From an archaeon SCG-AAA382B04 (GTDB lineage: Archaea > Halobacteriota > Methanonatronarchaeia > Methanonatronarchaeales > Methanonatronarchaeaceae): DNA of 64,000 nt. The translations under genes and the position numbers were made by a program. Shown here piece by piece: positions 53,221 through 61,366 of this stretch (positions within the stretch are counted from its first letter, which is position 1; each line of letters begins with the position of its first letter). Where the stretch lies: contig PZKD01000059.1 in assembly GCA_003034855.1 (NCBI GenBank), forward strand, positions 42,310-106,309, in the 5' to 3' direction. The notes beneath the pieces were generated by a model, which was not told where the DNA came from, ran no database searches, and saw only the letters and a program-made list of their open reading frames with translations.

Positions 53221-54014
53221 TGAACCTAAAAGATCTCGAATTAACAATATATAGGGATCCAGCAACACCTGAGTTAGATGAGCAAGAGCTTTGTAGATAT
53301 GTTGAAGGAACAACTTCAATCAATACTATAACTAAAGAAAGCATATTAGAGAGGGTTGATGAAGCTAAAGTAGATGTTTTTTCGAAGAGATTTGCAGAAT
53401 CTAGGGTACGGGATATAGAAGAAAAAAATGAGGGCTTTGAACCGAATTTTGGAGAAAAAAGATTTGAAAAGAGATTGATAGAGGATTCAAGTAAAGATGT
53501 TAAAGGCGTGTTATATGACGCTAAAAAACTCGAAAAAATCTATTTATTGCTTCTAAATGAGCAAGAGAGAAGTAAGAACCACTTGCCTTTTGTTTTAACA
53601 AACAGGTTAATTGGGACATTTGGAGAAGATAACAGATACCATGCTAGAGTTTCATTATATGGTTTTCCAATGATTCTTTCATCCACTGGTTTAGTTGAAG
53701 CTCCTGCAAAACCCAAGCAATTTTATCGTAAAAAGAGAAGTAACAGCCTAAAAACCAAAGAAGAGATTAAAGAAGAAACTGAGGGTGATTTCATTGACTA
53801 TGGTGAAAACAGAATCACCAAAGCAATGAAAGGATATCTGTTACAGGGAATTTTCCACTACCTAAGTAAAGGTTTTTTCTGTGAAAACAATGGTTGTCGC
53901 TTCTATAATGCTCACTGGCAACAAGAATTAATTAATGCTCAAATAAATAAACCAGAGTTCTGTAACAAACACAAAAAAGAGATAAAAGAAATAAAAAAAC
54001 GGTTTTCAGATTGA
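53220..54014 (+). CDS. Conserved archaeal protein (possibly DUF6775-like)
   Basis: 264 residues, soluble. Recognisable parts: LTIYRDPATPELDEQELCRY at the start, LLLNEQERSKNHLPFVLTNR, the strand YHARVSLYGFPMILSSTGLV with EAPAKPKQFY, and a C-terminal region with possible metal ligands CENNGCRFYNAHWQQELINA and EFCNKH. I recall similar archaeal proteins labelled as a putative metallopeptidase family (DUF6775), but no HExxH is present. Coupled to thi4 by TGATG overlap; converges on trxB. Function unknown. Confidence 0.65.
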   Translation: MNLKDLELTIYRDPATPELDEQELCRYVEGTTSINTITKESILERVDEAKVDVFSKRFAESRVRDIEEKNEGFEPNFGEKRFEKRLIEDSSKDVKGVLYDAKKLEKIYLLLLNEQERSKNHLPFVLTNRLIGTFGEDNRYHARVSLYGFPMILSSTGLVEAPAKPKQFYRKKRSNSLKTKEEIKEETEGDFIDYGENRITKAMKGYLLQGIFHYLSKGFFCENNGCRFYNAHWQQELINAQINKPEFCNKHKKEIKEIKKRFSD

Positions 54015-54917
54015 GCTCCAATCACTATACTTTTGGCCCTTTATATCCTCTATTAAGTTAGTTGCTGCCTCAGCTCCTTCTCCTACAGCTATAGCAACTT
54101 GTCTCTCTCCTCCAACACAATCTCCTGCAGCATATATTCTTGGCATACCCGTATAGTTTTCTTCATCAACCTCAATATAGCCATCATTTATCTCAAGTCC
54201 TAGTGTTCTAGCAAAATCTAATGTTCCACTTGTGCCTATAGCAACAAACAAGCCATCTAATTCAACTTTTCTATCCCCAAAATCAATTGCCTTGAGCTCT
54301 TCTTCTCCAACAACCTCTTTAATTTCCTCAGTCTCTATCTCAATATCTTGTTTCTCTAACTCTTTCTTCAACGAATCCCTCATCCTTGGTTCTTTGCCGT
54401 TTGTGTATACTCTAACGTTTCCTGAAAAATCATTTAACTTCAAAGCCTCCTTAGCTGCATAGTCTTTTGAGCCAAGTACAGCTGTTTTTTGATCTCTATA
54501 GAGAGGTGCATCACATACTACGCAGTAACTAACTCCTTTTCCCTCTAATTCTTCTATTCCCCCTACTGAAGGTTTCTTTTGTTGAACTCCTGTTGCTAAC
54601 AAAATTCCTTGTGCGAGGTATTCTTCTTGAGCGGTTTCTACTTTATATTCTTGTCCTTCGATTTCTATTGACAAGGCTTGTTCATTTATTATTTCGGTTC
54701 CAAATTTTTTTGCTTGTTGTTTTCCTTTTTTTAGTAATTCTTTTCCTGAAATTCCTTGAGGGAAGCCATAATAGTTTTCTAATAAGTCAACTTTATTTAG
54801 TAAGTTATCTCCTTTATCTAATAGTAAAGTGTCTAGATCTGCTCTGCTGGTGTATATTGCTGCACTAGCTCCTGCTGGACCAGCTCCCACTACGATAACA
54901 TCATATTGATCTTGCAT
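54006..54917 (-). CDS. trxB: Thioredoxin reductase (TrxB-like)
   Basis: 303 residues. FAD-binding DVIVVGAGPAGASAAIYTSR, redox pair C137-x2-C140 in VSYCVVCDAPLYRD, second nucleotide domain TAVLGSKDYAAKEALKL (the GxGxxA motif is altered to GSKDYA), and FAD motif RIYAAGDCVGGERQVAIAVG. The altered nucleotide motif suggests an electron donor other than NADPH, as reported for some methanogen enzymes. It reduces thioredoxins; a reductant for CysH is plausible. Confidence 0.92.
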   Translation of the reverse strand: MQDQYDVIVVGAGPAGASAAIYTSRADLDTLLLDKGDNLLNKVDLLENYYGFPQGISGKELLKKGKQQAKKFGTEIINEQALSIEIEGQEYKVETAQEEYLAQGILLATGVQQKKPSVGGIEELEGKGVSYCVVCDAPLYRDQKTAVLGSKDYAAKEALKLNDFSGNVRVYTNGKEPRMRDSLKKELEKQDIEIETEEIKEVVGEEELKAIDFGDRKVELDGLFVAIGTSGTLDFARTLGLEINDGYIEVDEENYTGMPRIYAAGDCVGGERQVAIAVGEGAEAATNLIEDIKGQKYSDWSSI

Positions 54918-54993
54918 GTTTCTTCTCTCTCCCTCTTTTTTTGATTATGTGTTATTTTTTGTTTTTTAGTTTAGTGGTATTGTAGTTTTGGAT

Positions 54994-55365
54994 TTAGCAT
55001 TCACATATTGGTTCGTATTTACATTTTTCACATTCTTGTTCTTCTTTTTCTCTTTCTAGTAACTTACAGAATGTGTCAGAGTTTTTTATTTCTTCGCATA
55101 GAGTGCATATTAGGTTAATTGGTTTTTCTTTTTCGTCCCTTTTTATTTCTTTAGCTTTTTGATGTATCTTTTTTTGGATTTGTGAATTAAAACTTATTCT
55201 GTGTCCTCTTTTTTTACTAACATATTGTGAAACTGCTGCTGGTGTGATATCAAGTGTTTCAGAAACTTCTTGTTGTGTTAAGCCAACTTCAACTAGTTTT
55301 TTAGCTAATTGTGCTCTAAGATTTGGTAATATGTTTAAAACAATTATTTCACATGGTTGTTTCAT
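54994..55365 (-). CDS. HTH regulator with Cys-rich tail (COG2522-like), thiI-linked
   Basis: 123 residues, paralog of the regulator at 47942. Start KQPCEIIVLNILPNLRAQLA, helix-turn-helix VGLTQQEVSETLDITPAAVS with QYVSKKRGHR, and a tail rich in cysteines (LICTLCEEIKNSDTFCKLLE; CEKCKYEPICEC). Spacing C-x2-C ... C-x2-C-x5-C-x-C suggests an Fe-S cluster or zinc. Divergent from thiI with the palindrome TTAACATAATGTTAA between them. Candidate sensor of iron-sulfur or cysteine status. Confidence 0.85.
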   Translation of the reverse strand: MKQPCEIIVLNILPNLRAQLAKKLVEVGLTQQEVSETLDITPAAVSQYVSKKRGHRISFNSQIQKKIHQKAKEIKRDEKEKPINLICTLCEEIKNSDTFCKLLEREKEEQECEKCKYEPICEC

Positions 55366-55409
55366 GTAAACCCCGCCATGAGTTTTGTTTTTTATTCATA
55401 AACATTAAC

Positions 55410-55424
55410 TTAACATAATGTTAA
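55410..55424. promoter_or_regulatory. Operator TTAAC-ATAAT-GTTAA (regulator/thiI)
   Basis: TTAACATAATGTTAA is a 15-bp palindrome with a central A. Half-sites are the same TTAAC as in the other five sites but with a 5-base spacer. It lies 45 bases from the regulator ATG and 24 bases from the thiI ATG. Confidence 0.72.
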
Positions 55425-55447
55425 GAAACAATTAAATATGCCCCACT

Positions 55448-56617
55448 ATGCCAAACAAAACAAATTGGGACCTAGTTCTAGCTAGATTTGGAGAAATAGG
55501 ACTAAAAACCACTCCCGTACGCAATCAATTCCTCAACAGATTGATAGAAAACACTCGATATTCGCTCAAAAAAGAAAAAATAGATAATTACGAGGTCACA
55601 AAAACTAGGGGAAGAATCTACATAAAAACCAATGAAATTCAAAAAGCTCTTAGAGCACTATCTTATGTAAGTGGAGTAGTCTCATATAGTCCAGTTAAAA
55701 AAACTACCTCAGACAAACAAAAAATAATTGAAACATCCACAAAAATAGCCAAATCATATATAACAAAAAATGATTCCTTCGCCGTAGAAACCAACAGAGT
55801 GGGAGAGCATGATTACAATAGCCTAGACATTAACGAAGAGCTTGGTAAAAGAATACAAAACCACACAAACGCAGAAGTAGACCTAGACAATCCAGATAAA
55901 AAAATTTGCCTCGACATCCGACACAATAACGCCTACATCTTCAAGCAAAAAATAAGGGGACTGATGGGTCTACCAACCGGTGTTCAAGGAGAAGTAGTTT
56001 CATTGTTCTCAGGAGGAATAGATAGTCCAGTCGCCGCTACTAGATTAGTTAAAAGAGGGTGTTACGTAACACCAATCTACATAAAAAAAGGAAAATACTC
56101 ATCCGAAGAAGAATTCGAAAGAGCCAAAATTGTTGCAGAAAAGTTCTCGAGATACATCCCTAAGCAACTTAAATTACTAGTAATCGATCTAGAACCAGTT
56201 TTCGAAAAAATAAACGAACACGGAGGAAGAAACAGTTGCCTGCTATGTAAGAGAGTTATGTATAGGGCTGCTGAAACCGTTGCAGAAGAAAAAAACTACC
56301 TAGGAATCGTTACTGGAGAAAGCCTAGGACAGGTTGCGAGCCAGACACTACACAACCTCAAATTACTAGAGGAAACAACTCACCTACCAATATACCGTCC
56401 CTTAATTGGCTATGATAAGGTCGAAACAATGGAAGTTAGTAGAAAACTTGGTCTCTTCGAATCAAGCAAAAAAGATGTTGGTGAATGCCCAATACTACCC
56501 AGCAAGGTAAAAACAAGAGCCAATCTAAAAGAAATAAAACAAATAGAAAAAGAACTTGATTTAGTTGAATCCACAAAAAAATTAGCCAAAAACAACAAAA
56601 AAATAGTTTTCAACTGA
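55448..56617 (+). CDS. thiI: tRNA 4-thiouridine synthetase / thiazole-type sulfurtransferase ThiI
   Basis: 389 residues. Ferredoxin-like and THUMP domains (LVLARFGEIGLKTTPVRNQF; RALSYVSGVVSYSPVKKT), PP-loop FSGGIDSPVAATRLVKRGCY, C-x2-C in RNSCLLCKRVMY, and LPIYRPLIGYDKVETMEVSR. No rhodanese domain, as in other archaea. It thiolates uridine 8 of tRNA. Divergent from the Cys-rich regulator with the palindrome at 55410 between. Confidence 0.95.
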   Translation: MPNKTNWDLVLARFGEIGLKTTPVRNQFLNRLIENTRYSLKKEKIDNYEVTKTRGRIYIKTNEIQKALRALSYVSGVVSYSPVKKTTSDKQKIIETSTKIAKSYITKNDSFAVETNRVGEHDYNSLDINEELGKRIQNHTNAEVDLDNPDKKICLDIRHNNAYIFKQKIRGLMGLPTGVQGEVVSLFSGGIDSPVAATRLVKRGCYVTPIYIKKGKYSSEEEFERAKIVAEKFSRYIPKQLKLLVIDLEPVFEKINEHGGRNSCLLCKRVMYRAAETVAEEKNYLGIVTGESLGQVASQTLHNLKLLEETTHLPIYRPLIGYDKVETMEVSRKLGLFESSKKDVGECPILPSKVKTRANLKEIKQIEKELDLVESTKKLAKNNKKIVFN

Positions 56618-56621
56618 CATC

Positions 56622-57245
56622 TTATTTCTCAACTTTCTCCTCAAGTTTTTTGAGTCTCTCAGTTATGTTTTTAAACTCTCTAGCAACTGGATCAGGTAGA
56701 TCGGCATGTCTCAGCTCTTTTTCCTTCCACCTAACCTTCCCAACAGGTTTTGCTGGATTACCAACAACGGTGCAGTCATTTGGAATCGAATCTAACACCA
56801 CAGAGCCAGCTCCAATTCTTGCGTTATCACCTACCTCGATTGGTCCAAGCAACACAGCGTTAGCACCTACCACAACGTCATCTCCAATTGTGGGGTGTCT
56901 CTTTCCCTTTTCTCTAGAAGTTCCACCTAATGTAACTCCCTGATACATCAAAACATTGTCCCCTATCTCCGAGGTTTCGCCAATCACAGCACCAGCTCCA
57001 TGGTCGATGAAGAATTTTCTACCAATTTCTGCTCCAGGATGTATTTCAATGTTTGTCAAGAACCTAGAGATGTGTGAAATGAATCTACCAAGCCATTTTA
57101 GCCGGTGTTTCCAGAAAAAATGAGCTATCCTATGAAGCCAGATGGCATGTAGTCCAGGATAACAAGTTAATACTTCCCAAGTGCTTCTGGCTGCGGGATC
57201 CTTTTCGAACACGGCTTGGATGTCTTCTCTAATTCTCTTAAACAT
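56622..57245 (-). CDS. cysE: Serine O-acetyltransferase (CysE)
   Basis: 207 residues, left-handed beta-helix acetyltransferase. N-terminal helices ([40 protein letters not shown]), hexapeptide repeats ([60 protein letters not shown]) with catalytic His in the IDHG segment. It makes O-acetylserine for CysK. A short epsE-like C-terminus replaces the longer E. coli tail, so cysteine feedback may be weak. Operator at 57340. Confidence 0.95.
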   Translation of the reverse strand: MFKRIREDIQAVFEKDPAARSTWEVLTCYPGLHAIWLHRIAHFFWKHRLKWLGRFISHISRFLTNIEIHPGAEIGRKFFIDHGAGAVIGETSEIGDNVLMYQGVTLGGTSREKGKRHPTIGDDVVVGANAVLLGPIEVGDNARIGAGSVVLDSIPNDCTVVGNPAKPVGKVRWKEKELRHADLPDPVAREFKNITERLKKLEEKVEK

Positions 57246-57339
57246 ACTTATCTAATCCTACTTTTGTTTGATTTTGTTTTTTAAGCCAACATTTCTTATT
57301 GACCAAGAGATTCACAAATACCTGCTCTCAAAAACCTCA

Positions 57340-57353
57340 TTAACACTTGTTAA
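57340..57353. promoter_or_regulatory. Operator TTAAC-ACTT-GTTAA (cysE)
   Basis: TTAACACTTGTTAA, 95 bases upstream of the cysE ATG. A TATA-like ATTTATTAAA (minus strand, about 57364-57373) would set the start near 57343, inside the palindrome. The long 5' leader of about 100 bases shows no obvious structure by eye. Confidence 0.72.
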
Positions 57354-57404
57354 ATTGGGGGGTTTTAATAAATCTATTGTAATACCCTCAAACGGATAAC
57401 CCCT

Positions 57405-59030
57405 CTAGTCCTCAATCTCTTCACGCATTTCCTCAGTCTTCTCAAGAGCCTTTTCACTAGCTCTGTATTTAGCCTCTAGATCATTACTAATCTCCATGCC
57501 ATGCTTTTTCCTGTACTTATACAAGGCTTTGTGCAAGCCATTTGCTGACAAATTACTACAATGCATCTTAATCTTAGGTAACCCCTCAAGCTCCTCTGCA
57601 ACATCCTGGTTATCAATTTTTTCAGCTTCATTAAGCGTCATTCCTTTAACCATCTCTGTAGTAACCGAGCTAGTGGCAATAGCTGCAGCGCATCCAAATG
57701 TTTTGAATTTAATGTCTTCAATAGCCTTTTCTCCCTCTTCGTTTTCCTCTACTTTCAGATAAATCTCCATAACGTCACCACAGTTATGTAATGGAAAGGC
57801 TTGAGTCAAGAAGGACTTTGTTTTACTAACTTCAAGGTTATTCACCTTTCCACTGTATTCTTTTGTATCAAATTTATCTATTGGGGTATAGAGACTATCA
57901 TCATCTATCCACGCATTTTTAACAGCTTTTTTATTTGTTTCAAAATTAATGCCCAATTTTTGAGCCAATTTACTCAAGGATTTAACATCGCCTATATTGA
58001 TCCTGTGAGCTACTTTGTGATGAACTCTATCTCTTTTGGTAGCTTCTTCTCTATATATAGACGGAATTATCTGTTGTCTGAGTAATAATATCTTTAAGTC
58101 GTTCACCAATTCCTCCGAGATGGTTGAATAACCTGCTCCTGGTTTTTCTCTATCGAAGTAGCCATCACCTTTCCACATTCCTTCCAATAATGCTTTTTGT
58201 TTTTTTCTTGGAAAATAGAGGTATTTCTTAGGAATTGATTTATCTGAAGCTCCTGAATCAAACATTCTTTGGAATAAATCTACTAGTTTGGAAGAATAAA
58301 CAATTATGAGCTTAACTTTTCTGTGTTTTTCTTCTCTTATTTTTGGTTTCAATCCAAATTTTTCTTTAATTATATTGTAGGAATCTTTTACTAATTCTTC
58401 CTCATCGTAATTAAATGATAATTTAAAGGTTTTTTTAGTTACTTCGTTCCGAAGTGAACCTACTGCTAAATAATATCCAGCTAATCTAAGAAATTCCTCG
58501 TCGATTTCAATTTCTTTTGGGAAGGATCTAGATCTGTAATCTAACTCTCTTTCAGATAAATCGATTTCAATTTTCTTTATATCTGTTTCTTCCTTGGGAA
58601 TTGGATAGGGAATTAGGTCGCCCTCATTGAGTTCCGCTGCATGGTGCCATGCAACTTGATCAGTCAGTTCTTTCTTGTTTTCAGTATAAGCGTAACAGTG
58701 GCTATCGGGTATTTTAATCGCCTTTACTAAGTGTTCTGGTGTTAAATAAACTTCTCCTAGAATATTCTTTAATCTTATAAGTTTACCACTATATTGGTTT
58801 TCAACCGTTTTTTGAGTTTCTCCGAGGCTTCCATTATGTCCAACCACTTCATCACCCACATCTATCTCTCTTATTTCATTTAAAGAATCATTTTTATGTA
58901 TTTTCGTTTCGGGTAAAACACAAGCCGGGTTTCCGATTTTGGCAGTTACATCAGGGTTTTTCATCTTTCCCATGTTGCGTGGGTTTTGGAAATGTTCCAT
59001 AACTTTTTCTGAATACATTTTTTCTGACAT
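57405..59030 (-). CDS. iscU: Fe-S scaffold protein IscU interrupted by an intein
   Basis: 541-codon frame. Exteins: residues 1-36 (MYSEKVMEHFQNPRNMGKMK, GNPA) and 417-541 (CGDVMEIYLKVEENEEGEKA, FKTFGCAAAIATSSVTTEMV, PKIKMHCSNLSANGLHKALY). Spliced IscU would be 161 residues with the three scaffold cysteines (GNPACGD, FGCAAA, HCSNLS) intact. It assembles [2Fe-2S]/[4Fe-4S] clusters from sulfur delivered by IscS, encoded upstream on the same strand. An acidic, helical C-terminal tail extends beyond usual IscU. Ribosome binding site GGAGGAGGAGG is very strong and lies next to a hairpin at 59038-59078. Confidence 0.93.
   Translation of the reverse strand: MSEKMYSEKVMEHFQNPRNMGKMKNPDVTAKIGNPACVLPETKIHKNDSLNEIREIDVGDEVVGHNGSLGETQKTVENQYSGKLIRLKNILGEVYLTPEHLVKAIKIPDSHCYAYTENKKELTDQVAWHHAAELNEGDLIPYPIPKEETDIKKIEIDLSERELDYRSRSFPKEIEIDEEFLRLAGYYLAVGSLRNEVTKKTFKLSFNYDEEELVKDSYNIIKEKFGLKPKIREEKHRKVKLIIVYSSKLVDLFQRMFDSGASDKSIPKKYLYFPRKKQKALLEGMWKGDGYFDREKPGAGYSTISEELVNDLKILLLRQQIIPSIYREEATKRDRVHHKVAHRINIGDVKSLSKLAQKLGINFETNKKAVKNAWIDDDSLYTPIDKFDTKEYSGKVNNLEVSKTKSFLTQAFPLHNCGDVMEIYLKVEENEEGEKAIEDIKFKTFGCAAAIATSSVTTEMVKGMTLNEAEKIDNQDVAEELEGLPKIKMHCSNLSANGLHKALYKYRKKHGMEISNDLEAKYRASEKALEKTEEMREEIED
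57783..58922 (-). other. IscU intein with LAGLIDADG homing endonuclease
   Basis: 380 residues, from C37 to N416 of the precursor; the +1 residue is the first scaffold cysteine of IscU (in CGD). Splicing motifs: block A CVLPETKIHK, block B VYLTPEHLVKA, block F/G SFLTQAFPLHN followed by C. Endonuclease motifs: LAGYYLAVG (183-191) and LLEGMWKGDG (281-290); the second acidic residue of the first motif is replaced by V-G, so cutting activity may be reduced. All residues for splicing seem present. Confidence 0.93.
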
Positions 59031-59037
59031 CTTAATT

Positions 59038-59078
59038 GACCTCCTCCTCCGCCTGAAGACGGAGATATACGGGCTTTA
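59038..59078. repeat. Hairpin upstream of iscU (possible IS605-type end relic)
   Basis: On the minus strand CTCCGTC-TTCA-GGCGGAG folds as a strong hairpin immediately before the iscU ribosome binding site GGAGGAGGAGG. The plus-strand reading CCTCCTCCTCCGCCTGAAGA resembles the IS605-type ends at 30157 and 63141. A second perfect hairpin ACTCCT-TTTTT-AGGAGT lies at 59090-59106. Either relic or translational regulation of iscU. Confidence 0.45.
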
Positions 59079-59189
59079 AACATTATCATACTCCTTTTTT
59101 AGGAGTGAGTCTCAGGAAATTTTAGGTTCCTCTGATTATTTGGGTTGTTTTTTGGTAAAACTTTTCTTTCATTTATTTTATTTTACTCT

Positions 59190-60350
59190 TTAGAGAGCTG
59201 ATATCGATCTTAGTTGCTTTACAACTTCTTTTAATTCTTTTATTAAATTATCAACATCCTCTTGTGTATTAAAGCGACTGAAACCTATTCTTAGTGATGA
59301 ATGAGCATGTTCTGGCTTCAAACCTATTTCTTTTAAAACATAACTTGCTTCAAGTTGCTCTGATGCACACGCTGAACCTGTAGAAGCTGATATGCCTCTT
59401 CCATCAAGTCTCAAAACCAATGCTTCTCCTTCAACTCCCTTGAACGATATATTCACATTTCCTGGTAATCTTGGTTCTTTAGGGCCGTTTAGTTTTGTTT
59501 TTTCAACTTCTTGTGTTATCTCTTCTATAACCTGTTGTTGGAATTTTGTCAATTTCTCTTTATCTTTTTTTTGTTCTTCTTCAGCTACCTCTGCTGCTTT
59601 TCCTAATCCAACTATATAAGGCACGTTTTCTGTTCCAGATCTCCTTCCTAATTCTTGTCCTCCTCCATGCAAGAGGGGATCAATCTCTGTTTTTTCATTT
59701 ATATATAGTGCTCCAACGCCCTTAGGCCCATACATTTTGTGGCCATTTATTGTTAATAAATCAATTCCTAACTTATCTACATCTATCTCAAGTTTGCCTG
59801 GGACTTGTGCAGCATCTGTATGAAAAATTGTTTGATCCGGAATAATTTGAGCTGCTTCTTTTACTGGTTCGATGGTTCCTATCTCATTGTTAGCTAACAT
59901 TATCGATACAAATATCGTATCATCTCTTACTGAATCCTTAAGTTCTTCAAGATCTATATAACCATCTTTATCGACATCCAGATAAGTTGTTTTGTATCCT
60001 TGTTTTTTTAAGTAATTAATTGGTTCTTTAACTGATTTATGTTCTATTTTTGTTGTTATTATGTGCTTTCCTTGTTGTTTTTTACTACAAGCTGTTCCTT
60101 TTATGGCGTGATTATTCGATTCTGTGGCTGATGAAGTGAAAATTATTTCTTCGGACCGCGAGTTTAATAATGAAGCTACTCTCTCCCTTGCTTCATCTAT
60201 CGGTGCCCTAGCTTCTCTTCCTTTTTGATGCATCGAATTCGGATTACCATATTTTTCTCCAAGATAAGGTAAAATCTCTTCCTTTACTCTAGGATCTACT
60301 GGTGTTGTTGCGTTGTTATCTACATAAATAACATCTTCGAATTCTAACAT
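59190..60350 (-). CDS. iscS: Cysteine desulfurase (NifS/IscS)
   Basis: 386 residues, class V PLP aminotransferase fold. Markers: VDNNATTPVDPRVKEEILPY, TSSATESNNHAIKG, PLP lysine in LTINGHKMYGPKGVGALYIN, and the sulfur-accepting Cys in ISASTGSACASEQLEASYVL. It removes sulfur from cysteine for Fe-S clusters and tRNA thiolation. It lies upstream of iscU, 160 bases apart, with hairpins between. No TTAAC operator precedes it. Confidence 0.95.
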   Translation of the reverse strand: MLEFEDVIYVDNNATTPVDPRVKEEILPYLGEKYGNPNSMHQKGREARAPIDEARERVASLLNSRSEEIIFTSSATESNNHAIKGTACSKKQQGKHIITTKIEHKSVKEPINYLKKQGYKTTYLDVDKDGYIDLEELKDSVRDDTIFVSIMLANNEIGTIEPVKEAAQIIPDQTIFHTDAAQVPGKLEIDVDKLGIDLLTINGHKMYGPKGVGALYINEKTEIDPLLHGGGQELGRRSGTENVPYIVGLGKAAEVAEEEQKKDKEKLTKFQQQVIEEITQEVEKTKLNGPKEPRLPGNVNISFKGVEGEALVLRLDGRGISASTGSACASEQLEASYVLKEIGLKPEHAHSSLRIGFSRFNTQEDVDNLIKELKEVVKQLRSISAL

Positions 60351-60492
60351 TATATAAAAATATTAGATTTATTTTTTATTATATCTTAAGAGAGTGATCT
60401 CCAGACACATAAACCAGAGTTTGCATAGGTGGTTCCACCCACCCCAAAGGCCCCAATCTGTCCAAACGCTCTACCACCCAGACTTGCCCAAT

Positions 60493-60524
60493 GAACTACC
60501 TTTCCCTAAAGAGAAGAGGTCTTA
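60493..60524. repeat. IS200/IS605-type end relic (hairpin)
   Basis: CTACCTTTCCCTAAAGAGAA then GAGGTCTTAG resembles the segments at 16060 and 30157. It lies in the 266-base divergent region between iscS and sufC, which otherwise shows only a C-rich run (CCACCCACCCCAAAGGCCCC at 60436-60455). No transposase is adjacent. Confidence 0.4.
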
Positions 60525-60616
60525 GAAAAAAACCAAATTACGATAATTTTTTAGGTAAATTGTTTTATGGTGATCTAAGAATTATAGTTTGTAATAAACT
60601 AGGAGAGTAGGATAGT

Positions 60617-61366
60617 ATGTCTGTTCTAGAAGTTAGAGACCTGGATCTTTATATGGAGGATGAGCAAATTCTTGATGACGTTAACATTAGTTTTGAAGAG
60701 GGAGTTGTTCAAGCTATTGTTGGTCCTAATGGGGCTGGAAAATCTTCTTTAGCTTTTTCTATCATGGGTCTTAAGGGATATAGAGATGTTGAGGGAGAGA
60801 TAGTGTACGATGGTGAGGTAATTAATGACTTGGATGTTTCTGAGAGATCCAAATTAGGTATTTCTCTAGGATGGCAGGAACCTGCTCGGTATGAGGGATT
60901 GAAGGTTCGTGATTATTTGAATGCTGCAACAGATGATGAAGAAAATGAAGATGTGAGTAGGGATGTTCTTGAAAAGCTTGGGATGGATCCAGATGAGTAT
61001 TTGGATAGAGCTGTTGATTCTAGTTTGAGTGGTGGTGAGAGAAAGAAGATTGAGATGGCTTCTCTGTTGGCTATGGAGCCTGATTTGGTCTTATTGGATG
61101 AACCTGATTCTGGGATAGATGTTTCCTCTCTAGAAAGAATTTTTGATTCAATTGATTATTTGGTGGAGAGAGATGCTACTGTTATTTTAATCACTCATAG
61201 TGAGAGAACACTAGAGGAAGCTAATTACGCCTACTTAATGTGCGGGGGCTCGGTTATTGATGATGGTCCGATAGAGGATGTTGGAATGTATTTTGAAGAT
61301 AAATGTCTTCCCTGTGAAACCAAGAATATCCCTCAAAAAAAGGAGAATGGAAGATATGAAAATTGA
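60617..61366 (+). CDS. sufC: Fe-S assembly ATPase SufC
   Basis: 249 residues, ABC-type ATPase. Walker A VGPNGAGKSSLAFSIMG, Q-loop LGWQEPARYEGLKVRDYLNA, signature SLSGGERKKIEMASLLAMEP, Walker B LVLLDEPDSGIDVSSLE, His switch ILITHSERTLEEANYAYLMC. It powers the SufBC scaffold for Fe-S clusters. Strongly acidic. Its 3' end overlaps sufB by 11 bases. Confidence 0.96.
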   Translation: MSVLEVRDLDLYMEDEQILDDVNISFEEGVVQAIVGPNGAGKSSLAFSIMGLKGYRDVEGEIVYDGEVINDLDVSERSKLGISLGWQEPARYEGLKVRDYLNAATDDEENEDVSRDVLEKLGMDPDEYLDRAVDSSLSGGERKKIEMASLLAMEPDLVLLDEPDSGIDVSSLERIFDSIDYLVERDATVILITHSERTLEEANYAYLMCGGSVIDDGPIEDVGMYFEDKCLPCETKNIPQKKENGRYEN

